From Thermosipho sp. (in: thermotogales) (GTDB taxonomy: Bacteria; Thermotogota; Thermotogae; Thermotogales; Fervidobacteriaceae), in assembly GCA_017656335.1 (NCBI GenBank), contig JACDOA010000001.1, positions 405,342-469,341 of the forward strand: a stretch of 64,000 nucleotides of DNA. Direction: 5' to 3'. A program made the position numbers and the translations under genes. Each line of letters begins with the position of its first letter. Within the stretch, counting starts at the first letter, position 1. Below, in pieces: positions 36,707-46,520 of this stretch. The notes under the pieces were generated by a model. The model was not told the DNA's origin, ran no database searches, and was given only the letters and a program-made list of their open reading frames with translations.

Positions 36707-37393
36707 TTACTCCCTAATTTTAGAAGTATTTAAAATCACTGTAATTTCACCTTTTACGCCTTCTCCAAAATACTCAATTGCTTCACTTACAAAACCTTTA
36801 AAAAATTCCTGAAATTTTTTGGTCATTTCTCTTGCAATAAAAACTTCAACATCTCCAATGATACTTAAAATATCTTTTAAGGTCTTAACAAGTCTTTCTG
36901 GACTTTCAAAAAAAATAAATAGATCAATTAAATCATTTTCTTCATTAATTTTTCTCAATAACCTTCTCCGTTTTTTATCTCTGGGCATAAACCCTAGAAA
37001 TGTAAATCTATTTCCGTAATATCCACTCACGGCAAGTGCAGTTAAAACAGCACTTGGACCAGGGATTACATCAACTTCTATGTTATTTTCATAGCACATT
37101 CTTACTAAATCTGTCCCAGGGTCGGAAATAACTGGCATGCCTGCATCACTTACATAAGCTATTTCTTCACCTTTTTTTAATTTTTCAAGTATTTTTTCTT
37201 TTTTCTTGTCAGAACTATGTTCATTAAAGGAATCAATTGGTTTTGATATGGAATAATAATTTAAAAGTTTTAAGGTTCTTCTTGTATCTTCTGAAAGTAT
37301 TAAATCTACCTCTTTTAAAACTTTTAACGCCCTAAGAGTAATATCCTCGATATTTCCTATGGGTGTACCTATAATAACTAATTTTCCCTGCAA
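36707..37393 (-). CDS. rsmI: 16S rRNA (cytidine1402-2'-O)-methyltransferase RsmI
   Basis: Methylates the ribose of C1402 of 16S rRNA. The 228-residue TP-methylase protein has LVIIGTPIGNIEDITLRALKVL (about 4-25), DLILSEDTR, the SDAGMPVISDPGTDLV region and FLGFMPRDKKRRRLLR. The start is TTG at 37393, 8 bases after AAGGAG. It overlaps the end of the lipoate-family gene by 16 bases. Confidence 0.95.
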   Translation of the reverse strand: MQGKLVIIGTPIGNIEDITLRALKVLKEVDLILSEDTRRTLKLLNYYSISKPIDSFNEHSSDKKKEKILEKLKKGEEIAYVSDAGMPVISDPGTDLVRMCYENNIEVDVIPGPSAVLTALAVSGYYGNRFTFLGFMPRDKKRRRLLRKINEENDLIDLFIFFESPERLVKTLKDILSIIGDVEVFIAREMTKKFQEFFKGFVSEAIEYFGEGVKGEITVILNTSKIRE

Positions 37394-38097
37394 ACAAATC
37401 TCTCCTTTGCAGTTTCAGCTTTCTCAATAATTTTTTCTATTTCATTGAGCTTTTCAAGGTTAAAGTAATTATTAAATGTTTCAAAAAGGGTATTTTTGAG
37501 CTTTTTTATATCTATTTTCATATGTTGATCAAGTCCATATTGCACCACATCATTTTTCATGTCTTTAAAGCAGTATTTTATTTCATTATTTGTTTCCAAA
37601 ATTATAGAACCATGTTGAAGAATAAAATCTTTTGTTCTCATTTGAGCGCTACCCACGACTTTATAACCATTTAAAGTTATCTCATACCATGATGGTGCAT
37701 CAAAACAGGCAGAGGTGTTACCATTTTGAACCCTCTCAGTTAATTTCGCAGGGAAACCTAATCTGTTCAATCCTTCAACAATAATCTGAGAAATTTTTTT
37801 ATAAAATTCAAGAACTGAAAGTTTAAAATATTCGTGTGTTTTAGGTATAACTATACTGTAAGTCAATTCATTGAAGTGAAGAACGGCTCTACCACCTGTA
37901 GGTCTTCTAACACACTCGTATCCAATTTCTTTAATAAATTTAAAATTGATGTTTTTAGGTCTTTGATTAACTCCCAAAGATAAGGTTGGAACTTTCCAGG
38001 TATAGAAACGAAGGAAAGATTCTCCAAAACTACCTAGCACGTAATCAATTGCCATATTTAAACTTCCAGGATAATCCCAGGTTTCAAAATATTTCAT
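37378..38097 (-). CDS. Lipoyl/octanoyl transferase family protein (LplA/LipM-like)
   Basis: A 239-residue BPL/LplA-fold protein. Seen: FLRFYTWKVPTLSLGVNQRP, the RRPTGGRAVLHFNELTYSI loop (about 69-87), ACFDAPSWYEITLNGYKVVGSAQMR and FILQHGSIIL. The Cys in ACFDAPS sits where LipM has its catalytic cysteine, and the Lys in GYKVVGSAQ matches the conserved lysine. It may therefore be an octanoyltransferase (LipM) rather than a lipoate ligase. ATG 38097 is used since the longer start overlaps the upstream gene. It overlaps rsmI. Confidence 0.85.
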   Translation of the reverse strand: MKYFETWDYPGSLNMAIDYVLGSFGESFLRFYTWKVPTLSLGVNQRPKNINFKFIKEIGYECVRRPTGGRAVLHFNELTYSIVIPKTHEYFKLSVLEFYKKISQIIVEGLNRLGFPAKLTERVQNGNTSACFDAPSWYEITLNGYKVVGSAQMRTKDFILQHGSIILETNNEIKYCFKDMKNDVVQYGLDQHMKIDIKKLKNTLFETFNNYFNLEKLNEIEKIIEKAETAKERFVCREN

Positions 38098-38113
38098 ATT
38101 TGATCCTCTCTTA

Positions 38114-38716
38114 TTAAATTCTTCTAAATGCATCAAGTACACTTTCAGCAATTGCACGGAATTTATCATTTCCTATTTCAGCAGCACCTATTATACTTTC
38201 CTCTTTACCATTATATTCCTTTGTTAAGTGAGTAATAATGAATTTTTTCCCAGCAAGGTATACTTCAACTGTATCATCAATGGAAAGGGCATAATCATGG
38301 ATGTCTGAAAGAGCATTTAAAATTGCATTGCCAATAACAATTGGAACATTTTTCGATGTTTTAGGCCCTAAAGCATCTCCATAGAATTCTTCATTCCCAT
38401 GTTCAATAACAACCGAAATCTTTAAAGTTCTAGAATCTGGCTCTTCAACTTTAAGGTTAGTTAATGAATACGGTAATATTCTTGCTTTTTGAATGTCTCC
38501 TTTTATTTGTGCTACACTAACAATTCTTCTATCTATCTTAATTCCTGTACTTGCAAGAAGTACCGTTTCTATGTCCCTTACTACCTGTTTTGGACTTTTT
38601 TCACTATCAGCTACAATATGTATTTCAACTATTTCTTCACCTTCATTTACGATTTTTGCAGCCTTAACCCCTGGAACCTTGGTTAACAAAGCTTCAACAC
38701 TCTCAAGGTTTATCAT
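38114..38716 (-). CDS. Conserved protein of unknown function
   Basis: A 200-residue protein with no membrane segment or signal peptide. The segment VEIHIVADSEKSPKQVVRDI (about 30-49), followed by GIKIDRRIVSVAQI, is a pattern that I recall from many uncharacterised bacterial proteins. A second half (NVPIVIGNAILNALSDIHDYAL) looks like an alpha/beta domain that may bind a ligand. The family function is unknown to me. It overlaps the upstream gene by the 4 bases ATGA, and the lipoate-family gene follows, so it is in that operon. Confidence 0.75.
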   Translation of the reverse strand: MINLESVEALLTKVPGVKAAKIVNEGEEIVEIHIVADSEKSPKQVVRDIETVLLASTGIKIDRRIVSVAQIKGDIQKARILPYSLTNLKVEEPDSRTLKISVVIEHGNEEFYGDALGPKTSKNVPIVIGNAILNALSDIHDYALSIDDTVEVYLAGKKFIITHLTKEYNGKEESIIGAAEIGNDKFRAIAESVLDAFRRI

Positions 38717-39501
38717 TCTATCCCCCCTAAATCACTTACAAACATTTTAAATTTATGGAAATCTTCTACAAAATTGTTTATTTTTTTAAAAATTTTATCA
38801 TCGTTTATTTCATCCAGTTCTATTTTAAACATTCCAACTACTTTTTCCTTAATTCCGGAAATGGGGAAGAATTTTCCAGGTAAAAAACCATATTTGTTTC
38901 TCAAAATAGAAAAAAACTCAGCATATAGATTTCTATATCTTCCGCTACTTATCCCAACGAAATATATACCATCATCTGTGATAAATGATTTTAAAAAGTC
39001 TATCTGTCCATTAGATAATTCTTTTATCTTATTATATAATTTATCATCAATTTTTTTTGCAAAATTAAGCCAAGTTTTTCCAGAAACTTCCTCATTAAAC
39101 ATTTCTTTTGAAACAAGAGACTTATCACCACCAACAGCCAAAAAATGCGTTTGAATGGGAAATCTTAAAATTCCAGCCTGCATTTTGGGAATTTTTGAAC
39201 TTGAAAAAATAACATCATATAAATTTGCTAGCTCTTCGTCATAAAAATCTTTTATTTTATATAGTGATGGTGTTTTTTCAAAAGGATTTGAAATTGTAAC
39301 ACCATAAATTACTTTACCATCCGGATTTGCTCCAACAACCACTACAAAATTGTTTGGAGAATATACAGAAACAAGAATTAAATGTTTATGAAAAACATCC
39401 AATTTATCCTTATAACTATGTAAGAATTCGAGCAAAAATCCTTTTTTAGGTAATGAAACCTCACATATTTTTTTCAATTTCTCTGGTCCATAGTATACCA
39501 T
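38713..39501 (-). CDS. Protein of unknown function
   Basis: A 262-residue soluble protein, without a signal peptide, that I could not assign. It is rich in Lys and Phe and shows VYSPNNFVVVVGANPDGKVIYG and FLAVGGDKSLVSKEMF but no known catalytic motif. It may belong to one of the Thermotogota-specific DUF families. It starts with ATG 39501 just downstream of the Cys-rich gene and overlaps the next gene by 4 bases, which indicates co-translation. Confidence 0.65.
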   Translation of the reverse strand: MVYYGPEKLKKICEVSLPKKGFLLEFLHSYKDKLDVFHKHLILVSVYSPNNFVVVVGANPDGKVIYGVTISNPFEKTPSLYKIKDFYDEELANLYDVIFSSSKIPKMQAGILRFPIQTHFLAVGGDKSLVSKEMFNEEVSGKTWLNFAKKIDDKLYNKIKELSNGQIDFLKSFITDDGIYFVGISSGRYRNLYAEFFSILRNKYGFLPGKFFPISGIKEKVVGMFKIELDEINDDKIFKKINNFVEDFHKFKMFVSDLGGIE

Positions 39502-39502
39502 A

Positions 39503-39694
39503 TTATCTTCTCTTCACAAAATAATCAATGCTTCTATTCCAGGTTTTTTCCTCTTCGTCTGTAAAATAACAAGCAGGAAGTTCTCCGCGTTCTCTGTGAT
39601 AAGCTAAACATTCGCAACATTTTCCCTTTCTAGGACATCCTGGATAACTACAATTACAATTTTGAAGATTTTTTTCGTAATTTTCGCATTGCAT
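39503..39694 (-). CDS. Small cysteine-rich protein (DUF6485-like)
   Basis: A 63-residue protein with eight cysteines in the pattern [28 protein letters not shown] followed by [13 protein letters not shown]; this matches my memory of the DUF6485 family. The cysteines probably bind a metal. The ATG follows GGGAGGGG. It lies between panD and the unknown gene with 1-2 base gaps, so it is in the panD operon. Confidence 0.75.
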   Translation of the reverse strand: MQCENYEKNLQNCNCSYPGCPRKGKCCECLAYHRERGELPACYFTDEEEKTWNRSIDYFVKRR

Positions 39695-39696
39695 TT

Positions 39697-40056
39697 CTAT
39701 ATCCCCTCCCTGATTTCCGTAACATTATTTTCTTCATCCATAATCAATACTTTAGGACCCTTGTATTCGCCTTCCTCATACATTGCAAAAGCCATTATTA
39801 TAACTTTATCACCATTTTCAACCAATCTTGCTGCTGCTCCATTAACAACTATCTTTTTGCTTCCTCTTTTCTCAGGAATAGTATAGGTAACAAATCTTTG
39901 ACCGTTACTAACATCGGCAACCAAAACCAATTCATTTGGTTTTATACCTGCCTTTTCCATTAATTCTAAATCTATTCCAATACTTCCCATGTATTCTATA
40001 CTTTTATCAGTTACTGTCGCCATATGAATCTTAGATTTCAGCAAAATCTCTTGCAT
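39697..40056 (-). CDS. panD: Aspartate 1-decarboxylase (PanD)
   Basis: Pyruvoyl-dependent enzyme that makes beta-alanine for pantothenate and CoA. The 119-residue precursor has the self-processing site at Gly24-Ser25 in [10 protein letters not shown], the [14 protein letters not shown] segment and [20 protein letters not shown]. Length and motifs fit. The ATG follows GAGGAGGTTTAAGT. It follows the large histidine kinase gene by 2 bases. Confidence 0.95.
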   Translation of the reverse strand: MQEILLKSKIHMATVTDKSIEYMGSIGIDLELMEKAGIKPNELVLVADVSNGQRFVTYTIPEKRGSKKIVVNGAAARLVENGDKVIIMAFAMYEEGEYKGPKVLIMDEENNVTEIREGI

Positions 40057-40058
40057 AC

Positions 40059-42740
40059 TTAAACCTCCTCACTTTTTTTAATAGGTAATTCAAAAATAAA
40101 GGCATTGCCATTACCTCTGGGATCAACCCATATTCTTCCACCATGTTCTTCCTCTATGATCTTTTTACATATTGATAGTCCCAAACCTGTTCCTTGAATC
40201 TTTGTTGTGAAAAATGGAGTGAAAATTTTCTCAAGAACTTCCGATGGTATCGGATTCCCCTGATTCCAAATTTCTACTTTAATTGATTTTAAATCCTTCT
40301 TGACCTTTATTTCAATTTTACCACCTTCAGGAGTTTCATCAATAGCATTTTGTATTAAATTAATTAAAACCTGTTTGATTCTGGACTTATCTGCATATAT
40401 TTCCATATTTTCACTATCGGTTTTATATTCAAACATAATTTTTTTACTTTTTATTCTATCTTCGTGAAGTAAAAAAACCTCCGAAATTAATTCATTGATA
40501 TTAAATTCTTCATAATTTAAAACCCTTTTATCTTTACTAAATTCTAATATTTCAGAAACTATGTTTTCAAGTCTAACAATTTCATCTGAAATAATTTTCA
40601 AGTATCTTTTTCTTTTAGTTTCATCATCAGAATACTTTTCAAGCCTCTTGATAAATCCTCCCAAAACTGATATTGGGTTCCTTAATTCGTGTACCACTCG
40701 TGCTGACATTTCACCCAAAGCGGCTAATTTCTCTTGTTTTTTTCTTTCCCGTTCAAGAAGCACTCTTTCAGTTACATCTTCAAAGGTGATAATAGTTCCT
40801 CTCAACATTATTCTTTCTGAATCCCACAAGGGAGATATTGAAATATCGAAATATTTGTCTTGATCAAACATTTTTATTTTATAATCTCTTAACTTTACTT
40901 CTTTTTTTTCCTTTAAAACCTGGTAGGCCAAATTCTTAATTTCCAAAAACTGATTTCCAAAAGCTTCCAGTTTATGTCCCAAAATTTGCTCTTTAGTTAT
41001 TTTAAAATAACTCTCAGCTTTTCTATTCAGCTCAGTTATTTTTCCTTCCTTATCTAAGACTACAACAGCTGCCGATAAATTTTGAAGTACAAGTTCAGAA
41101 AAATCTTTTAAGTATTCTATTACATACTTTTGTTTTTCTAAATTTAAAGTTTTTTCTCTTAACTCTGCATAGTTAATTGCATTTTCTATAGCAAGTCCTG
41201 CACTATCAGAAATTATCCTCAAAATTTCAATATCAGCAGTGGTAATGGGGTGTCTGGAAAATCTATTATCTAAAACAACCACACCAATTGTATCATTCTT
41301 TCCAATCAGAGGTACTATAACAAACTCGTCAGATTCAAGTAAAGGTAAAAGAAAATCGGGAGTATTTGTTTCATAAATTACATTTTTGTTGACATGCACT
41401 ATCTTCCTTCTTACCACAGCTCTTTCAAGAAATCTATGAGATTTATATGGAAAGATTTTATCTTTAATTTTTCTGGTAAGTACATTATCCAAAGTCAAAG
41501 ACATCGATTCTTCCCTGAGATACTGAACTACATCACCGTACCTCATAGCTCTTTGATTTGCTTTTTTCCATTCTCTTATTACTTCTTTATCGTTTGCAGG
41601 CCCTAACCAGGCCTTTCCAACAAGCACTTCCTTTTCTGCATCTTTCAATAAAAGTAGCGCTCTATTGAAACCCAAAGTTCTCCCGGATGTTAATCCAATC
41701 AAAAGAATTTTTAAAACTTCTTTTGGATCATAACTTATTCTCATAGCTTGACTTATATAATGAACCATATTCATTTTTCTCAATTGTTCTTTCTGGTTTT
41801 CAATTAATTTTTCGTGCTCGATTTTCAAATTTTTCAATTTTTCTATTTCATCTTTTAACTTTTGAAAAAAAGTCAATCTTGAATGTGTAAGTTTAAATCT
41901 CTTAACAGCATCAACAACAATATCTAAATCAAAATCTTCATAACTCTTTTCAGGAATATACCCACTTCCATGAGTTTTGTTTATAAAAACTAACCAGTAT
42001 TTATCTTTTTCACCATTTAATCTAAATGGAACTGTTATTAATGATTTCAGTTTAATATTCAGAAAATTATTTTCAATATTTGGTTTTACAATAATTTTTG
42101 GACTTTCTGAAAAAACATTTAAAGAAAAATCGGAAAAACCTGGTATAAGTGTTTCTTTGTATTTATCTGGAATTGAGTAAACTATTGTATAATCTTCCTT
42201 TTCTTTCTTTGCTATAAATATTACTTCACTTGGAATATGCTTAAACATCAACTTCACAAACTGGACGGGCAAATCATCTAAAGATTCAACTTTTCTAAAA
42301 ACATCGGTTATTTCTAATAATTTTTCCATTCTCTGCATTTTCATTTTTGTCATAAATAAATTGTATGAATGATATAATAAATTCGAAAATTCCTCTATAT
42401 ATTCTTTGTATTTTTGGTAATCAATTTCAGAACTTGAAAACAATGCTCCGATTAAATTCCCTTCAAATTTGAGTAAATAAACAAAATATCTTTTTTCCTC
42501 AATTTCAATAATTGAGGAACTATTGAGTGGTTCTTTATTTATTTTCTTTGAAATTAACCCTTTTTCTCCAGCGATGATTCTTAAAATATCCTTGTTTGCT
42601 TCATAAATGGCTAAATTTACAGAATCAACTCCAAAATTTCTAGCAATTTCCTTAACCAAAAACTGCAATTTACCGCTTGGATATCCATTCTCAAATAATT
42701 CTGAAATACTTTCATAAACTACTTTAGGTGAAAGAAACAT
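40059..42740 (-). CDS. Large soluble sensor histidine kinase with GAF and PAS domains
   Basis: The 893-residue protein has no transmembrane helix, so it is cytoplasmic. GAF-like domains are seen in the N-terminal part and about 350-530 (VVRRKIVHVNKNVIYE, PLIGKNDTIGVVVLDNR), then a coiled coil and a PAS domain (AAVVVLDKEGKITELNRKAESYF, about 560-600). The HisKA H-box is ARVVHELRNPIS and the ATPase has NLIQNAIDETPEGG and GTGLGLSICKKIIEEEHGG. No receiver gene is adjacent. It has an extended -10 promoter and leads into the panD operon. Confidence 0.9.
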   Translation of the reverse strand: MFLSPKVVYESISELFENGYPSGKLQFLVKEIARNFGVDSVNLAIYEANKDILRIIAGEKGLISKKINKEPLNSSSIIEIEEKRYFVYLLKFEGNLIGALFSSSEIDYQKYKEYIEEFSNLLYHSYNLFMTKMKMQRMEKLLEITDVFRKVESLDDLPVQFVKLMFKHIPSEVIFIAKKEKEDYTIVYSIPDKYKETLIPGFSDFSLNVFSESPKIIVKPNIENNFLNIKLKSLITVPFRLNGEKDKYWLVFINKTHGSGYIPEKSYEDFDLDIVVDAVKRFKLTHSRLTFFQKLKDEIEKLKNLKIEHEKLIENQKEQLRKMNMVHYISQAMRISYDPKEVLKILLIGLTSGRTLGFNRALLLLKDAEKEVLVGKAWLGPANDKEVIREWKKANQRAMRYGDVVQYLREESMSLTLDNVLTRKIKDKIFPYKSHRFLERAVVRRKIVHVNKNVIYETNTPDFLLPLLESDEFVIVPLIGKNDTIGVVVLDNRFSRHPITTADIEILRIISDSAGLAIENAINYAELREKTLNLEKQKYVIEYLKDFSELVLQNLSAAVVVLDKEGKITELNRKAESYFKITKEQILGHKLEAFGNQFLEIKNLAYQVLKEKKEVKLRDYKIKMFDQDKYFDISISPLWDSERIMLRGTIITFEDVTERVLLERERKKQEKLAALGEMSARVVHELRNPISVLGGFIKRLEKYSDDETKRKRYLKIISDEIVRLENIVSEILEFSKDKRVLNYEEFNINELISEVFLLHEDRIKSKKIMFEYKTDSENMEIYADKSRIKQVLINLIQNAIDETPEGGKIEIKVKKDLKSIKVEIWNQGNPIPSEVLEKIFTPFFTTKIQGTGLGLSICKKIIEEEHGGRIWVDPRGNGNAFIFELPIKKSEEV

Positions 42741-42766
42741 TTAGAAACCTCCTCTTTTCAATTATT

Positions 42767-42775
42767 ATTTTACCA
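42767..42775 (-). promoter_or_regulatory. Extended -10 promoter candidate for the histidine kinase-panD operon
   Basis: The minus strand reads TGGTAAAAT, 26 bases before the ATG and after the hpf terminator. No clear -35. Confidence 0.45.
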
Positions 42776-42801
42776 CACCTGAAGCATATAAGATATACAA
42801 T

Positions 42802-42833
42802 AAAAAAAGGCCGCCTTAAAAAAGACGGCCTTT
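42802..42833 (-). terminator. Rho-independent terminator after hpf
   Basis: A 10-bp stem (42806-42815 with 42824-42833, one G-U pair) and an A/T-rich 8-base loop, followed in the minus direction by a run of T. It lies 18 bases after the hpf stop. Confidence 0.85.
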
Positions 42834-42851
42834 AAATCCTTTTTTATTTTT

Positions 42852-43385
42852 TTATTCTTCAAACTCGTACAGTACTAATTTTCCATCTTTCCCCTTCAAA
42901 AGCATGTTAATTTCGTTCGTTTCCATGTTTCTAAAAACAAAAAATTCATGATTCATAATCTCCATCTGATCTATAGCTTCATCAACACTTGTAATCATCA
43001 TATTTACTCTTTTAACTGCAACAATTTTCTCGTTTAACTCTTCAACTTCAGGCATTTCATCTACAAAAGTTTCTCCTAACCCTTTATAATTTGCTTTATG
43101 TCTTGGTCTCACATAATCTTTTTCTCTTTTAAGCTTTTTTTCAAATGAATCAGAAAGTTTGTCAATAACAACATAAATGTCCGGATCAGATTCAGAAACT
43201 ACGATATCTTTCCCTAAATATCTCACAATCATTTTTCCAATATAGTTTATAGCATCTTTCTCAAATTTAATATCAATATGAACATTGTTCTCCAAAAATC
43301 GATCTATCTTTTCCAACCTCTTTTCAAGATAATTTTTCATGGCATTTGTAAAATCAAATCCCTTCGAAGAAATTCTAAAATCCAT
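42852..43385 (-). CDS. hpf: Long-form ribosome hibernation promoting factor (HPF)
   Basis: A 177-residue two-domain protein. The N-terminal domain (MDFRISSKGFDFTNAMKNYLEKRLEKIDRF) is the YfiA/HPF ribosome-binding fold; after a linker the C-terminal domain (VAVKRVNMMITSVDEAIDQMEIMNHEFFVFRN) is the long-form domain that drives 100S dimer formation in other bacteria. ATG 43385 lies after AGGAGGTG; the GTG at 43394 is inside that site. It follows the membrane protein gene. Confidence 0.93.
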   Translation of the reverse strand: MDFRISSKGFDFTNAMKNYLEKRLEKIDRFLENNVHIDIKFEKDAINYIGKMIVRYLGKDIVVSESDPDIYVVIDKLSDSFEKKLKREKDYVRPRHKANYKGLGETFVDEMPEVEELNEKIVAVKRVNMMITSVDEAIDQMEIMNHEFFVFRNMETNEINMLLKGKDGKLVLYEFEE

Positions 43386-43402
43386 ATTGTTCACCTCCTA
43401 TT

Positions 43403-43897
43403 TTAAGTATTATGTTCTTTGTTCATTCGCTCGTTTAAATCAGGTGCAAGTTCTACTAAATAAAAAGTAAAAGTTAAAACAACGTATATTATTTTTAGCC
43501 AGGTATTAGATAATAGTGTTTCATCTTCGTTACCAAGATTACCCAAATGTTTATTTATTGTTAATATTAATGATACCACAAGTACACCTGAAATCAAAAA
43601 CACCCAGGGAACGAAGTAAGATACAAAACAAAACAAAATAAAAAGAATCAGATACAAATAAAATACTGATCTATCTTTTTCGTCATTTTCAAGCAAAAAT
43701 TCATTCCATTTCCAAATTATAAGAGCATAGCCTAAAACACCAATTGTAAAAATTGTATTTGAAACTAAAACAAATGAAGAAAAAAGATTGGAAAAAACGT
43801 TGCAAGTAAATCCTATTGAAAAAAAGACAGCAATAAAAACAACTAAATCGGTACTGGGTAAAGATTTAGAAAATAATCTTGTTAAATATTTATCCAT
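43403..43897 (-). CDS. Integral membrane protein of unknown function
   Basis: A 164-residue protein with about four or five hydrophobic helices (LVVFIAVFFSIGFTCNVF, FVLVSNTIFTIGVLGYALII, YLYLILFILFCFVSYF, FLISGVLVVSLILTI, IYVVLTFTFYLVELA). No motif is recognised. It lies between degV and hpf and is probably co-transcribed with them. Confidence 0.72.
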   Translation of the reverse strand: MDKYLTRLFSKSLPSTDLVVFIAVFFSIGFTCNVFSNLFSSFVLVSNTIFTIGVLGYALIIWKWNEFLLENDEKDRSVFYLYLILFILFCFVSYFVPWVFLISGVLVVSLILTINKHLGNLGNEDETLLSNTWLKIIYVVLTFTFYLVELAPDLNERMNKEHNT

Positions 43898-43929
43898 ATT
43901 TTCGGAGGTTAACTCCTTCCCCCCTTAAA

Positions 43930-44754
43930 TTAATATTTACCTACTGCAACCCCAAACACTTCCGGTCCTGTATGTACCCCAACCGCTGCACTAATCTGAG
44001 CAACTACATCCTTTATATCAAAGTGGCTAATAATTTCATCTATATATTTAATAAATTTTTTGCTTCCATATCCCGCAATAATATAAGGATTTTCTATGTT
44101 TTTTTCTTTTATAAATTCTTCGGCTTTTTCAATAATTTTTTTGGAAAGGGACGTAAGCTTTCTTGCGTATCCAACTGATACAACTTCTCCATTATCATCA
44201 ACTTCCAAAACAGGCTTAATTTTAAGAACTTTACCAAGAAGAGCCTTTGCTCTACCAATCCTTCCACCTTTTTCAAGAAAATCAAGAGTCATTACACCAA
44301 AAATAATACGCGTATTCTTTTTAATTTCATCTACAAGTTTTTGGGTAATTTCAACCCCTTTTTCAATATAATGTACAATTCCCCTATAAATTGCATATGA
44401 TTCAAAACTCGCTGTTTTTAAGTCCAAAACAGATACCTTATCTTTAAAAGGCTCGCAAATTGTTTTAAACATATTATATGTTCCACTTAATTTAGAAGAA
44501 AGGGTCAAAACATAAATGTGATCATATTCTTGATACAATTTCTTGATCAATTCTTCCGCATCCTTTGGATTGGGAAGGGATGTCGAAAAATCTTTTGCAG
44601 TCTCAAGCATTTCATAAAATTTATCTATTGTTAAGTCTTTTTTATCAATATATTCTTTTCCATCGATATATACTCTCAAAGGAGCAACGTAAATTGGATA
44701 TTTTAATTTCACATTAGGCATATCAAAAGAAGAATCTACAACAAAGGCAATCAT
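43930..44754 (-). CDS. DegV family fatty-acid binding protein (FakB type)
   Basis: A 274-residue DegV-fold protein. Seen: DSSFDMP, the LSSKLSGTYNMF loop (about 100-111), FLEKGGRIGRAKALLGKVLKIKPVLEVDDNGEV and a C-terminal ISAAVGVHTGPEVFGVAV. Proteins with this fold hold acyl chains for FakA, and a FakA-like protein is at 9955-11577. The ATG follows GGGGGGTTAAAGT. It lies 3 bases after atpC. Confidence 0.92.
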   Translation of the reverse strand: MIAFVVDSSFDMPNVKLKYPIYVAPLRVYIDGKEYIDKKDLTIDKFYEMLETAKDFSTSLPNPKDAEELIKKLYQEYDHIYVLTLSSKLSGTYNMFKTICEPFKDKVSVLDLKTASFESYAIYRGIVHYIEKGVEITQKLVDEIKKNTRIIFGVMTLDFLEKGGRIGRAKALLGKVLKIKPVLEVDDNGEVVSVGYARKLTSLSKKIIEKAEEFIKEKNIENPYIIAGYGSKKFIKYIDEIISHFDIKDVVAQISAAVGVHTGPEVFGVAVGKY

Positions 44755-44757
44755 ACT

Positions 44758-45039
44758 TTAACCCCCCATAAATTTATGTGGATCAACTTCATCTGGAGAT
44801 TTCATTGCTTCTGTAATAATTATAACATTTTTTCCATCACAATGTACAAATCCATCTTCCAACATATATACATACTCATTATTTTCATCTTTAGCTACCA
44901 ATTTACTAACTTCAAGCTTTCCAATTATAGGAGCTCGTTTATCTAATACTCCCATATCTCCATCAACGGTTCTAAAAGATACAATTTTAACTTCTTTATT
45001 AAATACTAAACCTTCAGGAGAATAAATTTTTAAAATCAA
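44758..45039 (-). CDS. atpC: ATP synthase F1 subunit epsilon (short form)
   Basis: About 93 residues, clearly the N-terminal beta-sandwich of epsilon: LILKIYSPEGLVFNKEVKIVSFRTVDGDMGVLDKRAPIIGKLE and VHCDGKNVIIITEAM. Typical epsilon is about 130-140 residues because of a C-terminal two-helix domain; here only a short tail (KSPDEVDPHKFMGG) remains. TTG at 45039 has GGAGG 7 bases upstream, and the TTG at 45054 would lie at the site itself. A hairpin separates it from atpD. DegV follows. Confidence 0.9.
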   Translation of the reverse strand: MILKIYSPEGLVFNKEVKIVSFRTVDGDMGVLDKRAPIIGKLEVSKLVAKDENNEYVYMLEDGFVHCDGKNVIIITEAMKSPDEVDPHKFMGG

Positions 45040-45060
45040 GTCAACACCTCCCAATTAAAG

Positions 45061-45082
45061 GCGTGAGCCTTATGGCTCACGC
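45061..45082 (-). promoter_or_regulatory. Intercistronic hairpin between atpD and atpC
   Basis: A perfect 9-bp stem (45061-45069 with 45074-45082) with a 4-base loop, 4 bases after the atpD stop and upstream of the atpC ribosome binding site. It lacks a real T run on the minus strand, so it is probably an attenuator, processing or stability element instead of a full terminator. Confidence 0.6.
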
Positions 45083-45086
45083 TTAA

Positions 45087-46502
<1,416 letters not shown>

Positions 46503-46520
46503 TCACGCTCCTTAATTTAA

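Noticed and set aside
43904..43916. Small hairpin upstream of the membrane protein gene (4-bp stem)
   Set aside because: The stem is too short and the SD spacing is too long to support regulation.
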